Below are positions 9,034 to 17,583 of a DNA stretch of 64,000 nt, one piece after another. The position numbers and the translations under genes were made by a program. The notes below the pieces were generated by a model. The model did not search any database and was not told where the DNA came from. It worked only from the letters and a program-made list of their open reading frames with translations. Position 1 is the stretch's first letter, and the number at the start of each line of letters is the position of its first letter. The stretch is from CAXOVX01 sp964213345 (lineage in GTDB: Bacteria; Pseudomonadota; Alphaproteobacteria; Rickettsiales; Midichloriaceae), in assembly GCA_964213345.1 (NCBI GenBank), contig CAXOVX010000015.1:76914-140913 (forward strand), written 5' to 3'.

Positions 9034-10884
9034 TCACTTTTCATAATCAATTTTTTGTTGGGTCTTCATCCACTCAGCTTCTATTGTTGTCAATTCTTCC
9101 GATAAGTGCGCTAAGGCGGTATTTAAGGCCTTTAGTTGTTTGTACTCACTCATTGCCGAGAGTGCCGCAATTTCGTTTTCTATTAGCCCCCTTTGTTGTG
9201 TTTTTTCTTGCAAAATTTTTTCAATATGCTTTGCTTCTTTTTCTAATAGAGAAATTTGCTTAAGTTTATGATCTTCCTTGTTTTTACGAGCACTGCGCTT
9301 AGCATCTGAACGTTCTTTCTTGCGTTGTGCAACAATTAGCTCACGATATGCATTCACATCACCATCATAAGGTTTGCAATTACCATCTGCCACCAACCAA
9401 AGTCTATCAGCTACACATTCAACTAAGTGTGAGTCGTGACTGACCAAAATTACAGCACCACTGTAATTATTTAGCGCTTGCACTAGTGCCTCACGCGCAT
9501 CAATATCAAGATGATTAGTTGGTTCATCGAGAAGCATAATATGCGGAGCATTAAAGCTCATAAGCAATAATAAAAGTCGTGATTTTTCACCACCTGAAAG
9601 TTCTGCTACTCGAGTATCTGCTTTAATCTTGTTAAATCCGAATTTCCCAAGTGCTGCTCGTACCTTAGATTCCAGCTGATCCTTCATAACAGCAAATGCA
9701 ATTTCATACGGAGTTCTCGTGATATCTAATTCTTCAGTTTGATGCTGAGAAAAATATCCTACTTTCAGCTTATTTGGCTTATTTATTTTTCCCGATAAAG
9801 GCGCAAGGCGACCAGACAAAAGCTTTACCAAAGTAGATTTACCATTTCCATTGGCTCCAAGCAAGGCTATACGATCATCCATATCTATACGCAAACTAAG
9901 TTTACGCAATACAGACAAGCCTTTACTATAACCAACATCAACATCTTCAAGGGTAATCATAGGCGAGTACATTACTTCTGGTTCTGGAAAGATAAAGGTC
10001 GAGGCTCGTTCTGCAATTACCGCATCAACAATATCCATTTTTTCAATGGCCTTTAATCGACTCTGAGCTTGCCTTGCTTTACTAGCTTTAGCACGGAAAC
10101 GATCCACGAACTTCATCATCCTCGCTTTTTGCGCAACTTGTTTTTCGTGCAGCAATTGTTGGCTCATCTGTTTTTCTGCACGTTGACGCTCAAACCAATC
10201 ATAATTCCCTGTGTACACCTTCAAACATTTATTATCAAGATGCACAATCTGATTTACAGTTTTATTTAAAATATCCCTATCATGGCTAATAATGACGAGT
10301 GTTTTGTCATAACGCATAAGGTAATTTTCAACCCATACCATTGCTTCAAAATCTAAATGATTCGTTGGCTCATCCAACATTAAAAGATCAGGTTGGCGAA
10401 ATAGCGCTGCAGCCAAAGCAACACGCATCCTCCAACCTCCTGAAAATGTTGATATAGCACTATTTTGTGCTTTGTCATCAAAACCAAGCCCAGCAAGAAT
10501 AGTTGCCGCACGTGCAGGAGCTTCATATGCTCTGATTTCATCGAGACGAGCATAAATGTATCCAATGCGATCGGGATCTTCAGCAATCTCAGCTTCATGC
10601 AAAAGCCTCGCACGTTCTTTATCCGCCGCAAGAACTACATCTATGAGTATAGTATCATCCTCTGGTAAGTCTTGACGTACCATACCAACAGTTGCCCCAC
10701 TGGTAATAATAATTTCACCAGCATCATGCTCAATTTCACCAGCAATTAGCTTGAATAATGTTGATTTTCCAGTGCCATTTGCTCCTACCAACCCCACCTT
10801 TTGCCCTTTAAAAACGCGCAATGAAGCTTGTTCAAATAGCGTACGACCACCGATGATATAAGTGAGATTTGCAATTGAAAGCAT
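9034..10884 (-). CDS. ABC-F family ATPase (Uup/YheS-like)
   Basis: A 616-residue soluble protein with two ATP-binding cassettes and no membrane segments, the arrangement of ABC-F translation or ribosome-associated factors. Cassette 1 has GANGTGKST, signature FSGGWRMRV and Walker B LLMLDEPTNHLDF. Cassette 2 has GANGNGKST, signature LSGGEKSRL and IMLLDEPTNHLD. The linker between them is arginine/lysine-rich and helical (around MMKFVDRFRAKASKARQAQS), as in this family. The C-terminal about 90 residues form a coiled coil, typical of Uup/YheS-type members. Which subfamily it belongs to cannot be settled by eye. Confidence 0.9.
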   Translation of the reverse strand: MLSIANLTYIIGGRTLFEQASLRVFKGQKVGLVGANGTGKSTLFKLIAGEIEHDAGEIIITSGATVGMVRQDLPEDDTILIDVVLAADKERARLLHEAEIAEDPDRIGYIYARLDEIRAYEAPARAATILAGLGFDDKAQNSAISTFSGGWRMRVALAAALFRQPDLLMLDEPTNHLDFEAMVWVENYLMRYDKTLVIISHDRDILNKTVNQIVHLDNKCLKVYTGNYDWFERQRAEKQMSQQLLHEKQVAQKARMMKFVDRFRAKASKARQAQSRLKAIEKMDIVDAVIAERASTFIFPEPEVMYSPMITLEDVDVGYSKGLSVLRKLSLRIDMDDRIALLGANGNGKSTLVKLLSGRLAPLSGKINKPNKLKVGYFSQHQTEELDITRTPYEIAFAVMKDQLESKVRAALGKFGFNKIKADTRVAELSGGEKSRLLLLLMSFNAPHIMLLDEPTNHLDIDAREALVQALNNYSGAVILVSHDSHLVECVADRLWLVADGNCKPYDGDVNAYRELIVAQRKKERSDAKRSARKNKEDHKLKQISLLEKEAKHIEKILQEKTQQRGLIENEIAALSAMSEYKQLKALNTALAHLSEELTTIEAEWMKTQQKIDYEK

Positions 10885-11065
10885 GATACCTTATAATTAC
10901 CATATAAAAAACGAGGCGATTGTACCTCTTTTGCACTCATGGAGCAAGAATAAAGAAACTACAAACATAAATAATAATCTTCAGCAATATCACAAAATAC
11001 TTTGTTTACTTTTATATATTTTTTTGTACTCTACCACTGTGAGTAGAAGCTTTATCATGTTTTAC

Positions 11066-11141
11066 GGGGCTATGGCGCAGTTGGTAGCGCGTTTGAATGG
11101 CATTCAAAAGGTCAGCGGTTCGAATCCGCTTAGCTCCACCA
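11066..11141 (+). tRNA. tRNA-Ala (GGC)
   Basis: A 76-nt cloverleaf: acceptor GGGGCTA pairs with TAGCTCC, the anticodon loop is ATGGCAT with anticodon GGC, the T loop is TTCGAAT, and CCA is encoded. It precedes tRNA-Ser by 72 bp on the same strand. Confidence 0.93.
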
Positions 11142-11213
11142 TCTTGAAGATAAGTTGTTGACGGAGAATCTTGTTGCTAGTGTCCGCAAATTTTGTTAGA
11201 AGGAATACTCTCT

Positions 11214-11300
11214 GGATGGATGACCGAGTGGTTTAAGGTACCGGTCTTGAAAATCGGCGTACGTGCAAACGTACCGTGGGTTCGAATCCCACTCCATCCG
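11214..11300 (+). tRNA. tRNA-Ser (TGA)
   Basis: An 87-nt class II tRNA with a long variable arm (GTACGTGCAAACGTAC). Acceptor GGATGGA pairs with TCCATCC, and the anticodon loop is CTTGAAA with anticodon TGA. The 3' CCA is not encoded. Confidence 0.93.
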
Positions 11301-11348
11301 CGCTTGCAAAAACATAAATTTAGCAACTTGCAACTAATTTAATTACAT

Positions 11349-12083
11349 ATGAAACACAGCATAATAAAAATCTTTTTCGTACTCCCGCTTCTTTTCTTTC
11401 TAAGTGCATGCGAAAATCATGCAGATCATAACAAGCTCGTAGTAGGATTGTCCGCAGAATATCCACCTTTTGAATATCGAGAAAGTGGCGAATTTATGGG
11501 ATTTGATATTGATTTAGCTCATGCTTTAGGTAAAAAAATGAATCTCGAGATAGAAATCAAAGATATGAATTTCGCAGCTTTAATACCAGCAATACAATAT
11601 AACAATATTGATGCTGCAATTTCCGCAATTTCCGCAACAGAAGAAAGGAGACAGAATTTAGCCTTTTCAGAAAAATATTATACCAATTCTATAGCATTGC
11701 TTTATCTAAAAGATGCACCTTTAACAACTGCACAAATGCTAGAAGGCAAGAAAATAGGAGCTCAATTAGGGTCTACAATGGAAATATGGGCTAAGGAAAA
11801 TGCCCCCGCTGCTCAATTGGTCGTAATGGATGTAAATCCTGTTTTAGTTGAGTCTCTTAAAAATAAAAATATAGACGCCGTGGTGCTCGAAGAAAAACAA
11901 GCAGAAGAATTTTATAAACAAGCACCAAGTGAGGTAGCCTACACTACAATTGAAAGAACAGAAGAAGGCTACTCCATAGCCGTGAAAAAAGATTCACTTT
12001 TGTTGCCAAAAATTAATAAAGCTCTAAAAGAGCTAAAAGAAGATGGAACTTTGGATAAAATTCAAACAAAGTGGATAAAATAG
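11349..12083 (+). CDS. Amino-acid ABC transporter substrate-binding lipoprotein (family 3)
   Basis: A 244-residue protein. The N-terminus is a lipoprotein signal peptide (residues 1-21) with lipobox LSAC, so Cys21 would be lipidated. The mature part is a bilobal solute-binding domain of the polar amino-acid (GlnH/ArtJ) type: YPPFEYRESGEFMGFDIDLA, then LAFSEKYYTNSIALLYL, then GAQLGSTMEIWA. It should bind an amino acid outside the inner membrane and feed an ABC permease. No permease or ATPase gene is adjacent, so the partners must be encoded elsewhere. The exact ligand is unknown. Confidence 0.88.
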   Translation: MKHSIIKIFFVLPLLFFLSACENHADHNKLVVGLSAEYPPFEYRESGEFMGFDIDLAHALGKKMNLEIEIKDMNFAALIPAIQYNNIDAAISAISATEERRQNLAFSEKYYTNSIALLYLKDAPLTTAQMLEGKKIGAQLGSTMEIWAKENAPAAQLVVMDVNPVLVESLKNKNIDAVVLEEKQAEEFYKQAPSEVAYTTIERTEEGYSIAVKKDSLLLPKINKALKELKEDGTLDKIQTKWIK

Positions 12084-12490
12084 AACACTACTTGTTTAGT
12101 CTCAAGCGATAATTGTATAATATATGAAGATAATAGTGAATGGAGGGATAGGTTATGGAACAAATATTCTGTTTAGTCCCAGAGAGAAATGGTTCAGAAT
12201 AGTGATAAACAAATCAGTTCCTTTGATAATTGTGCCAAGGAGTTTCGAGCTCCTAGCAAAGTTTATATGTCATAAGGAATGAGCGTAAATGAGTATCTTT
12301 AACTGCTCATGGGTTGCAATATGAAATGTAGCATCTTTAATTGTGTTATTCATACGCTTTACTCGTCCATTGATCAGATGCTTGACTTTTGATTTGATCA
12401 AAAGATGTGTATAAAAGCATGAATGTGATGCTCATGATTAGTAAACTGTATTAATATCTATGCAGACTTAATCTTCTTTAGGTGCTCTAT
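12084..12490. other. Intergenic region, no gene seen
   Basis: About 400 bp of AT-rich DNA between a plus-strand and a minus-strand gene that converge here. One small hairpin (AGGAG..CTCCT around 12239-12255) is present. No ORF with family resemblance and no repeat copy was found. Confidence 0.5.
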
Positions 12491-13375
12491 TCACGTAAAT
12501 GGATTGGACTTAATGGATTTTGTCATCTTACTCCATTTTGCTTTTTGCGTGATTACCTGTATGCTGTCTGTGCCATCTGTCGCACTCTCTCCTTGCGCGT
12601 GCAGTGCCTGTATCCTTCTATCACTCCAAACGTGTTTTATTTCTGATATATTTTTTATGTACTTTTTGGACGAACTAGATACGTTTTGATCAATTAGGGT
12701 CTGCCATTTATTGCTCAGTTGTTTATCTAGTATAAGATTGGCGTGTTCAAAAACAGCATACAATTCGCTCAAATTATAGCCAGTAGCGCTGGAGGGATTG
12801 TAAGCAACCTCGTGTGTCATGGCAAATAGTTGAAAATAGCGTGCAAATACTTCGGACGTGTGCTGATTTTTTGGATAGGCTCTCACTTGCTCTACTAATA
12901 TCGAACATATTGCTTGCCTCAATATAGGATTGTTTGTTAGCATACTACGTACACAAAGTAGTATAGCTTCTACAAACTCTGGTAAATTCAAAGCACACCC
13001 CAATTCCTTTTCAGCCATGTGCGCTATCTCATGAATCATTACATCGCTTGATATTTTTTTGATAGTGATCAGGTACTTTCTTCTTTTTCTAAAATACTGT
13101 ACTACTGCACTTAAACTGCCACCATCGTAAGTGACAGTCTGGCAATTGCCAGCATCAAGGTCAAAAAATCTAGCATCTTGTACTTTAAATCTCAATTCAT
13201 GACGTGCTACTTTTGTAGCAACTAGATCCAAGATATTTTTAAAAATTTCATATTGGTATAAGTGTGCTATTTGCTTTACAAACTTGTTAATCAATTCTTG
13301 ATCTACTGCATCTATTGCATTTTTTATAAAATCTATGGGTGATGTATCAGTTTGTGCAATAACTAAAAAGTTCAT
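12491..13375 (-). CDS. Putative zinc metallopeptidase (HExxH), 294 aa
   Basis: An unrecognised protein, but it contains DVMIHEIAHMAEKE at about residues 111-124. This is an HExxH zinc-binding motif in the usual hydrophobic helix context. About 50 residues later SEVFARYFQLFAM offers a candidate third ligand glutamate followed by an aromatic, as in gluzincins such as lethal-factor-like peptidases. No clear signal peptide is present and the C-terminal 60 residues are basic. Function inferred from the motif only. It is the downstream partner of an exported hypothetical protein (38 bp gap) and could be a secreted effector. Confidence 0.55.
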   Translation of the reverse strand: MNFLVIAQTDTSPIDFIKNAIDAVDQELINKFVKQIAHLYQYEIFKNILDLVATKVARHELRFKVQDARFFDLDAGNCQTVTYDGGSLSAVVQYFRKRRKYLITIKKISSDVMIHEIAHMAEKELGCALNLPEFVEAILLCVRSMLTNNPILRQAICSILVEQVRAYPKNQHTSEVFARYFQLFAMTHEVAYNPSSATGYNLSELYAVFEHANLILDKQLSNKWQTLIDQNVSSSSKKYIKNISEIKHVWSDRRIQALHAQGESATDGTDSIQVITQKAKWSKMTKSIKSNPFT

Positions 13376-13413
13376 AAGCTATCTAATAAAAATAAGCGAG
13401 TTAAAAAAAAAGC

Positions 13414-14064
13414 CTACTGTATTGATATTTTTTCAAAACAACTACTTCCAGTAATGACTGGAGAGCTACCAAACATTATGCTAACGTTACAATTAGTAGA
13501 CACTAGCGTCTTGACATTTATCGTATCTACTTGAGAACCTTCTTCTTGTTGGCTATTATCATCTGTTGTACCATAAATCTGTTTTTTCGCTATTTTAGTG
13601 ATGGCTGTTTCTGCAACATGGAAACTTGCTATTATGATAGTTCCACTCTCCCACGCTGCATCATTCTGAGATGTGATGCTATCTATAGTAATAACGTAGT
13701 CATAGCATTCAGGCTTCTTTATTATGTTATAAAAATAGTCTACGTACTGCTTCCTACCCATAGTTAACTCTTCTTGTGCCATAGCTTTTTCCTGATTGTC
13801 CGAGTCATCCGAATCGTCCGGAATATATAACACACTTTTTTTGAAAAATTTAGCATCCGCACTTACGTAAAAATTAAAAAAGTTACTTATGATTTGATAA
13901 TTACGCGTTTTTATAACTGCACCCATTTGTAACAGCAACTTCTCTACTGCACCCTTCGCATCATAACCAGCACTCACGAGATGCACATCACTAAATATGG
14001 TAATGATCAGCAACATAATGACACCACGACACATGCTTCTTACTATTGATACCTTTATCATCAT
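13414..14064 (-). CDS. Exported hypothetical protein (possible NTF2-like fold), 216 aa
   Basis: The N-terminus has a hydrophobic segment (about residues 12-31) ending LVSAG, a plausible Sec signal peptide. The mature region has an acidic low-complexity patch (DDSDDSDNQEK) and a pattern of helices then strands (YVDYFYNII..YDYVITIDSI..GTIIIASFHV) suggestive of an NTF2/SnoaL-like domain; this is tentative. I do not recognise the family. It lies between glpX and the HExxH protein on the same strand, with short gaps that suggest co-transcription. Confidence 0.5.
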   Translation of the reverse strand: MMIKVSIVRSMCRGVIMLLIITIFSDVHLVSAGYDAKGAVEKLLLQMGAVIKTRNYQIISNFFNFYVSADAKFFKKSVLYIPDDSDDSDNQEKAMAQEELTMGRKQYVDYFYNIIKKPECYDYVITIDSITSQNDAAWESGTIIIASFHVAETAITKIAKKQIYGTTDDNSQQEEGSQVDTINVKTLVSTNCNVSIMFGSSPVITGSSCFEKISIQ

Positions 14065-14105
14065 AATATAACCACACTATAAAGTATAAAATTTACACTT
14101 TACTT

Positions 14106-15035
14106 TTACATATGCTCACGTCTTACTTTAGTTATAATCTGATCACCATTGGATATGATCATTGAGCTAGTGGTAACTTTGCCATCTTGTTTATATTTTA
14201 CTCCCTCTAGTAAAATTCCATCAGTCACTCCAGTTGCCACAAAAAAGATGTTTCGACCTCGGGCCATTTCACCACAGGCATACTTGCGATATACATCATC
14301 TATTCCCATATGCGTTGCACGCTCTTTCTGCTGCTCATTCACAAAATGTAGCCTTCCTTGCATTTGCCCTCCTAGAGATTTAATAGCAGCAGCGGCTAAT
14401 ACCCCCTCTGGGGCACCACCTATTCCCATATACATATCTATTTTAGCATCATGTAAACATGTAGCAATAGCTGCAACTATATCACCATCTCCTAATAAAA
14501 TAACACGTGCTCCAGTTTTACGTATTGCCCCGACCAAATTAAGGTGTCTTTCCCTTTTTAAAACTGCTATGCGCAATCCTTCAGCATTACAATTTTTAGC
14601 CTGGGCCAAGTTATGTATATTTCTTTCTGTAGGTAAATCTAGATCTATAATATGCTCCGGCAAACCAGGACCTACAGCAATTTTATCCATATAGACATCG
14701 GGAGCGTGTAAAAAACATCCCCGATCTGCAATAGCCATTACTGACAATGAATTAGGTAGAGCCTGTGCACAGATTGTAGTTCCTTCTAGCGGATCCACCG
14801 CCACATCCATCAATGTGCCCTTCTGCATTCCAACTTTTTCGCCAATAAAGAGCATCGGAGCTTCATCCCTTTCTCCCTCACCTATAACAACAGTACCATC
14901 AAATTCAATAGTACTCAGCTTAGCTCTCATCGCATCTACAGCAGCACGATCTGCCGCTTTTTCATCTCCTTTTCCTACCCAAGCACAGGCAGCTATTGCC
15001 GCTGCTTCAGTTACTTCAAGAAATTTATAAATCAC
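14106..15035 (-). CDS. glpX: Fructose-1,6-bisphosphatase class II
   Basis: GlpX hydrolyses fructose-1,6-bisphosphate to fructose-6-phosphate in gluconeogenesis. The 309-residue protein shows the family's N-terminal ACAWVGKGDEKAADRAAVDA, VVIGEGERDEAPML, the metal-binding VDPLEGTTICA and GIGGAPEGVLAAAA, all collinear with known GlpX. The length is normal. It would supply fructose-6-phosphate to GlmS and GlmM, also in this window, for amino-sugar synthesis when growing on amino acids. Confidence 0.95.
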   Translation of the reverse strand: MIYKFLEVTEAAAIAACAWVGKGDEKAADRAAVDAMRAKLSTIEFDGTVVIGEGERDEAPMLFIGEKVGMQKGTLMDVAVDPLEGTTICAQALPNSLSVMAIADRGCFLHAPDVYMDKIAVGPGLPEHIIDLDLPTERNIHNLAQAKNCNAEGLRIAVLKRERHLNLVGAIRKTGARVILLGDGDIVAAIATCLHDAKIDMYMGIGGAPEGVLAAAAIKSLGGQMQGRLHFVNEQQKERATHMGIDDVYRKYACGEMARGRNIFFVATGVTDGILLEGVKYKQDGKVTTSSMIISNGDQIITKVRREHM

Positions 15036-15115
15036 CTCATGCTACCAAAGCTAAAATCAATTCAAAACTAACGAAAATATGTAGTACTGCCATAAAAAAA
15101 GTGTCACGCATCTAA

Positions 15116-15754
15116 TCAACCCAATGAGCTCTGAGCTCCACGCACACTATCCACATCATGACTGCTATTATTTTCCGGGATGTTCAGTACTGCACCATTC
15201 CTAACGTTGCTTTGTTTGCTATGATTTTCCTCTTCCTCACTGCTATTCTCGTTATTTTCTGCTGCATCATTTTTATTCACATCATAATTACGCGTATTCA
15301 TCTCCATTCCAAACACTACCTTGCTAATAAGACTTTCCAAGCTGATCGAAGATTGGGTGAATTCTACCGCATCTCCATGCTTTAGGTACTCTGTCTCTGC
15401 ACCAGGCACTAGCGCTACATACTTATCACCTAACAAACTGGAACTGACAATTTCCGCCGAAGTATCTACTGGCAAGTTCACGCCAGCATCTACACTCATC
15501 TTTATGATAGCACTATATGTGTTCTTATCCAGGGTTTGTTCTACCACTTGCCCTACTTTAATGCCACTAATTGTGATGGAGCTACCAACTCCAATCCCAT
15601 CAGCACGTTCGAAAGCTGCACTAAGCACGTAATATGACTTTTGATTGCCACTATGCACACTGCCACTCCTGTACACTATAGTGATAAAAGCAACACACAG
15701 TCCTAAAACTATTGCTCCAACTAAAGTTTCTATGATACTTTTTGAATTACTCAT
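15116..15754 (-). CDS. mlaD: MlaD-family phospholipid transport protein
   Basis: A 212-residue periplasmic protein anchored by one N-terminal membrane helix (residues 10-30). It carries the MCE domain at about 43-140: YVLSAAFERADGIGVGSSI, ISGIKVGQV and SSLLGDKYVALVPG. MlaD is the periplasmic ring of the Mla system that moves phospholipids between inner and outer membrane. The C-terminal tail (after residue 150) is long, acidic and Asn-rich, and is not part of the domain. The partner genes mlaE, mlaF and mlaC are not in the window. Confidence 0.85.
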   Translation of the reverse strand: MSNSKSIIETLVGAIVLGLCVAFITIVYRSGSVHSGNQKSYYVLSAAFERADGIGVGSSITISGIKVGQVVEQTLDKNTYSAIIKMSVDAGVNLPVDTSAEIVSSSLLGDKYVALVPGAETEYLKHGDAVEFTQSSISLESLISKVVFGMEMNTRNYDVNKNDAAENNENSSEEEENHSKQSNVRNGAVLNIPENNSSHDVDSVRGAQSSLG

Positions 15755-16020
15755 GAGCTAATTAACTACTATATAAACATAAACACTAAGACCCTATTTT
15801 AAGTCAATACCGGATGTAGCAATAAAAAAAAGACCTAACACCACGTCGAGTATTCTACTAGTATATACCCCCTATAGCAATTACGTTAAAAGCTGAAATC
15901 TTTACTTATAAAACAAAGTGTGGCGTATTTTACACTTATTTCTGTCAAGATAAGAACCACTCAGACCAAGGATTTTGGAATGTATCGGAAGCCATTATAG
16001 AGATAAGTTCTAAAATGATT
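15755..16020. other. Intergenic region, no intact gene
   Basis: AT-rich. A short plus-strand open stretch around 15960-16050 (reading SDQGFWNVSEAIIEISSKMI) may be a coding remnant running into the next repeat, but I do not recognise it. Confidence 0.3.
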
Positions 16021-16100
16021 AGGCTCAGTCATGCAGCATTCTACACTTTTTCGCCCCCACCATTACGTTCTTAGTGCCCATTTTAAAATGGGACTTGGTA
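16021..16100 (-). repeat. MITE-like repeat, right part only
   Basis: In reverse orientation. It runs from AGGCTCAGTCATG to TGGGACTTGGTA and lacks the other terminal 40-45 bases of the family. Confidence 0.75.
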
Positions 16101-16221
16101 TGAATCCTCAGGTGTCGAAAGGGGGTAGAGTGGTAGACAAAGGAGCTATACGCCTAACAATTGAAAAATAATTAAAAGATATTTTTTAAGGAGAATTTTA
16201 TGGCGGGTAAGGCTGAGATAA
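16101..16221 (+). pseudogene. Two short gene remnants between facing MITE copies
   Basis: Between a reverse and a forward MITE copy lie an ORF end and an ORF start. The frame from ATG at 16100 reads a short basic peptide ending LTIEK and stop near 16171. After a good Shine-Dalgarno (AAGGAG at about 16189) an ATG at 16200 opens MAGKAEI and runs straight into the MITE, which supplies a stop after 15 codons. This looks like the beginning of a real gene destroyed by the repeat. The families are not recognisable from these scraps. Confidence 0.35.
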
Positions 16222-16341
16222 TACCAAGTCCCATTTTTAAATGAGTACTAAAAGCACAATAGTGAAGGCAAAGGAGGCAGTAATCTACATGACTAAGTCT
16301 AAACCTACAATGCAACAACGTAAGCGTTAAAAAGAGTGGTA
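16222..16341 (+). repeat. MITE-like repeat, full diverged copy
   Basis: Forward copy: starts TACCAAGTCCCATTTTTAAATGAG and ends AAAAAGAGTGGTAT, with several substitutions from the family consensus. Confidence 0.8.
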
Positions 16342-16415
16342 TAAAATATTAGAAAAACACTTTTCTTTAGTCGATGCTGTAGATCTGTTTTTAAAACGTA
16401 ACCATTTCCCATTTA

Positions 16416-17233
16416 TTAACAACCCGAAGTAAGGATAAGATTACAAGAAGCATTTTCTACGGATGTGAAAGTAGAGTGCCATAGTCTTTGAAATTGCTTG
16501 AGTTTGCCGGAAATAGTTTCAATAATTGTACGTTTATAGAGCAAAAACTTATTTTGTAGGAGTAATAATTTATTTTTCATGTTCTTCTTAAGCCTCGTAA
16601 TGAGCAACGAATCTCGATCTAACAGCTGTGTTGTTAATTCTTCTGAGATATATCCTTTATCGCCAAATAATTTTCCCCATAAGCCTTTTGCCATGGTCAA
16701 GACAGGCTTTCTGTCGTCAACATTACCAGGTGTAATTCTGATGGAAACAAATTCGCTTTTATCATTGAAAATTGTGTGTAATTTCAGAACATAAAACCAA
16801 CCGGTGCTTTTTCTACTTTTTGCAGCAATTCCACGAAAAATATTATGTCTACTGCCGCGTAGATCCTTACATGTATCAAGTGGTGTAGAATCAATAAATT
16901 GGATACCAGAAACTTCTCCGGTAATGCATTGCAATAAGCAACATAATATAGGCAAAATACGCTACAATACGGCTACAAACCTATCATACAACAATAAATT
17001 TTTGAAATCTCTCCGGTGTTTTACATACACATAAAACAACTAAACTTACTCTCTTGGTAGCCTAATAGAGTAAGTTTAGTTATAGTCACTACCTCACTAA
17101 GGATCATATTGCACTTCCTACTCCTCTTGCCTTTCCTTGTCCTTGCCTTTTATAAATGTATTTCCAACCAAATTATAAATCCTTTGCAAAAATCATCAAC
17201 ATAACAATATATTCCTGTAAAATCTATTTCCAT
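16416..17233 (-). pseudogene. IS982 transposase, frameshifted
   Basis: The original start is ATG at 17231-17233 (MEIDFTGIYCYVDDFCKGF). The frame is lost in the N-terminal third and reopens as a 179-residue ORF (16416-16955). That ORF carries the core of the IS982 DDE domain: GIQFIDSTPLDTCK, RITPGNVDDRKPVLTMA, LFGDKGYIS. The final codons run through the terminal inverted repeat into flanking DNA. Compared with active IS982 elements the N-terminal coding frame is interrupted, so transposition is unlikely without trans help. Confidence 0.75.
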
Positions 17234-17331
17234 ATGTTTCCTCTTTGTTACCCTTTATCGGCTTCTTTAAACAGATATCATATCTCCATCTTATTGCGTT
17301 ATATTATCCATTCCTTAGCCTTACTTCGGGT
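16422..17331 (-). mobile_element. IS982-family insertion sequence, complete but inactivated
   Basis: About 910 bp bounded by inverted repeats ACCCGAAGTAAGG-ATAAG (16422-16439) and CTTAGCCTTACTTCGGGT (17314-17331). Its right half matches window positions 1-400. It carries one broken transposase gene on the minus strand. Confidence 0.85.
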
Positions 17332-17583
17332 ATATAACTTTGCGTCACTGAGTCATAAGCTATAAAAAGTAACGCTGAGTGTTATAGTATGGTATCTCTC
17401 TACTTCATACACTTCTAAATGCCTGTCATTGCATTAGTTTGAAAAATGGATTCACTAATCTAGCACCGAAACATTAAACATGCCAGTATCCTCCGCTAAC
17501 ACCAAGCTACAGTGCAACAAAAGTCGTATTGCATGCCAATCGAAGGCGACATTTAGTAATAAACGTTGTCAAAAAAAGCCCCA
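17332..17583. other. Intergenic region, nothing recognised
   Basis: About 250 bp between the IS982 end and the glmS stop. No ORF, repeat copy or strong hairpin noticed. Confidence 0.4.

Noticed and set aside
16422..17331. IS982 copy as an active element
   Set aside because: The inverted ends are good, but the N-terminal third of the transposase is out of frame.
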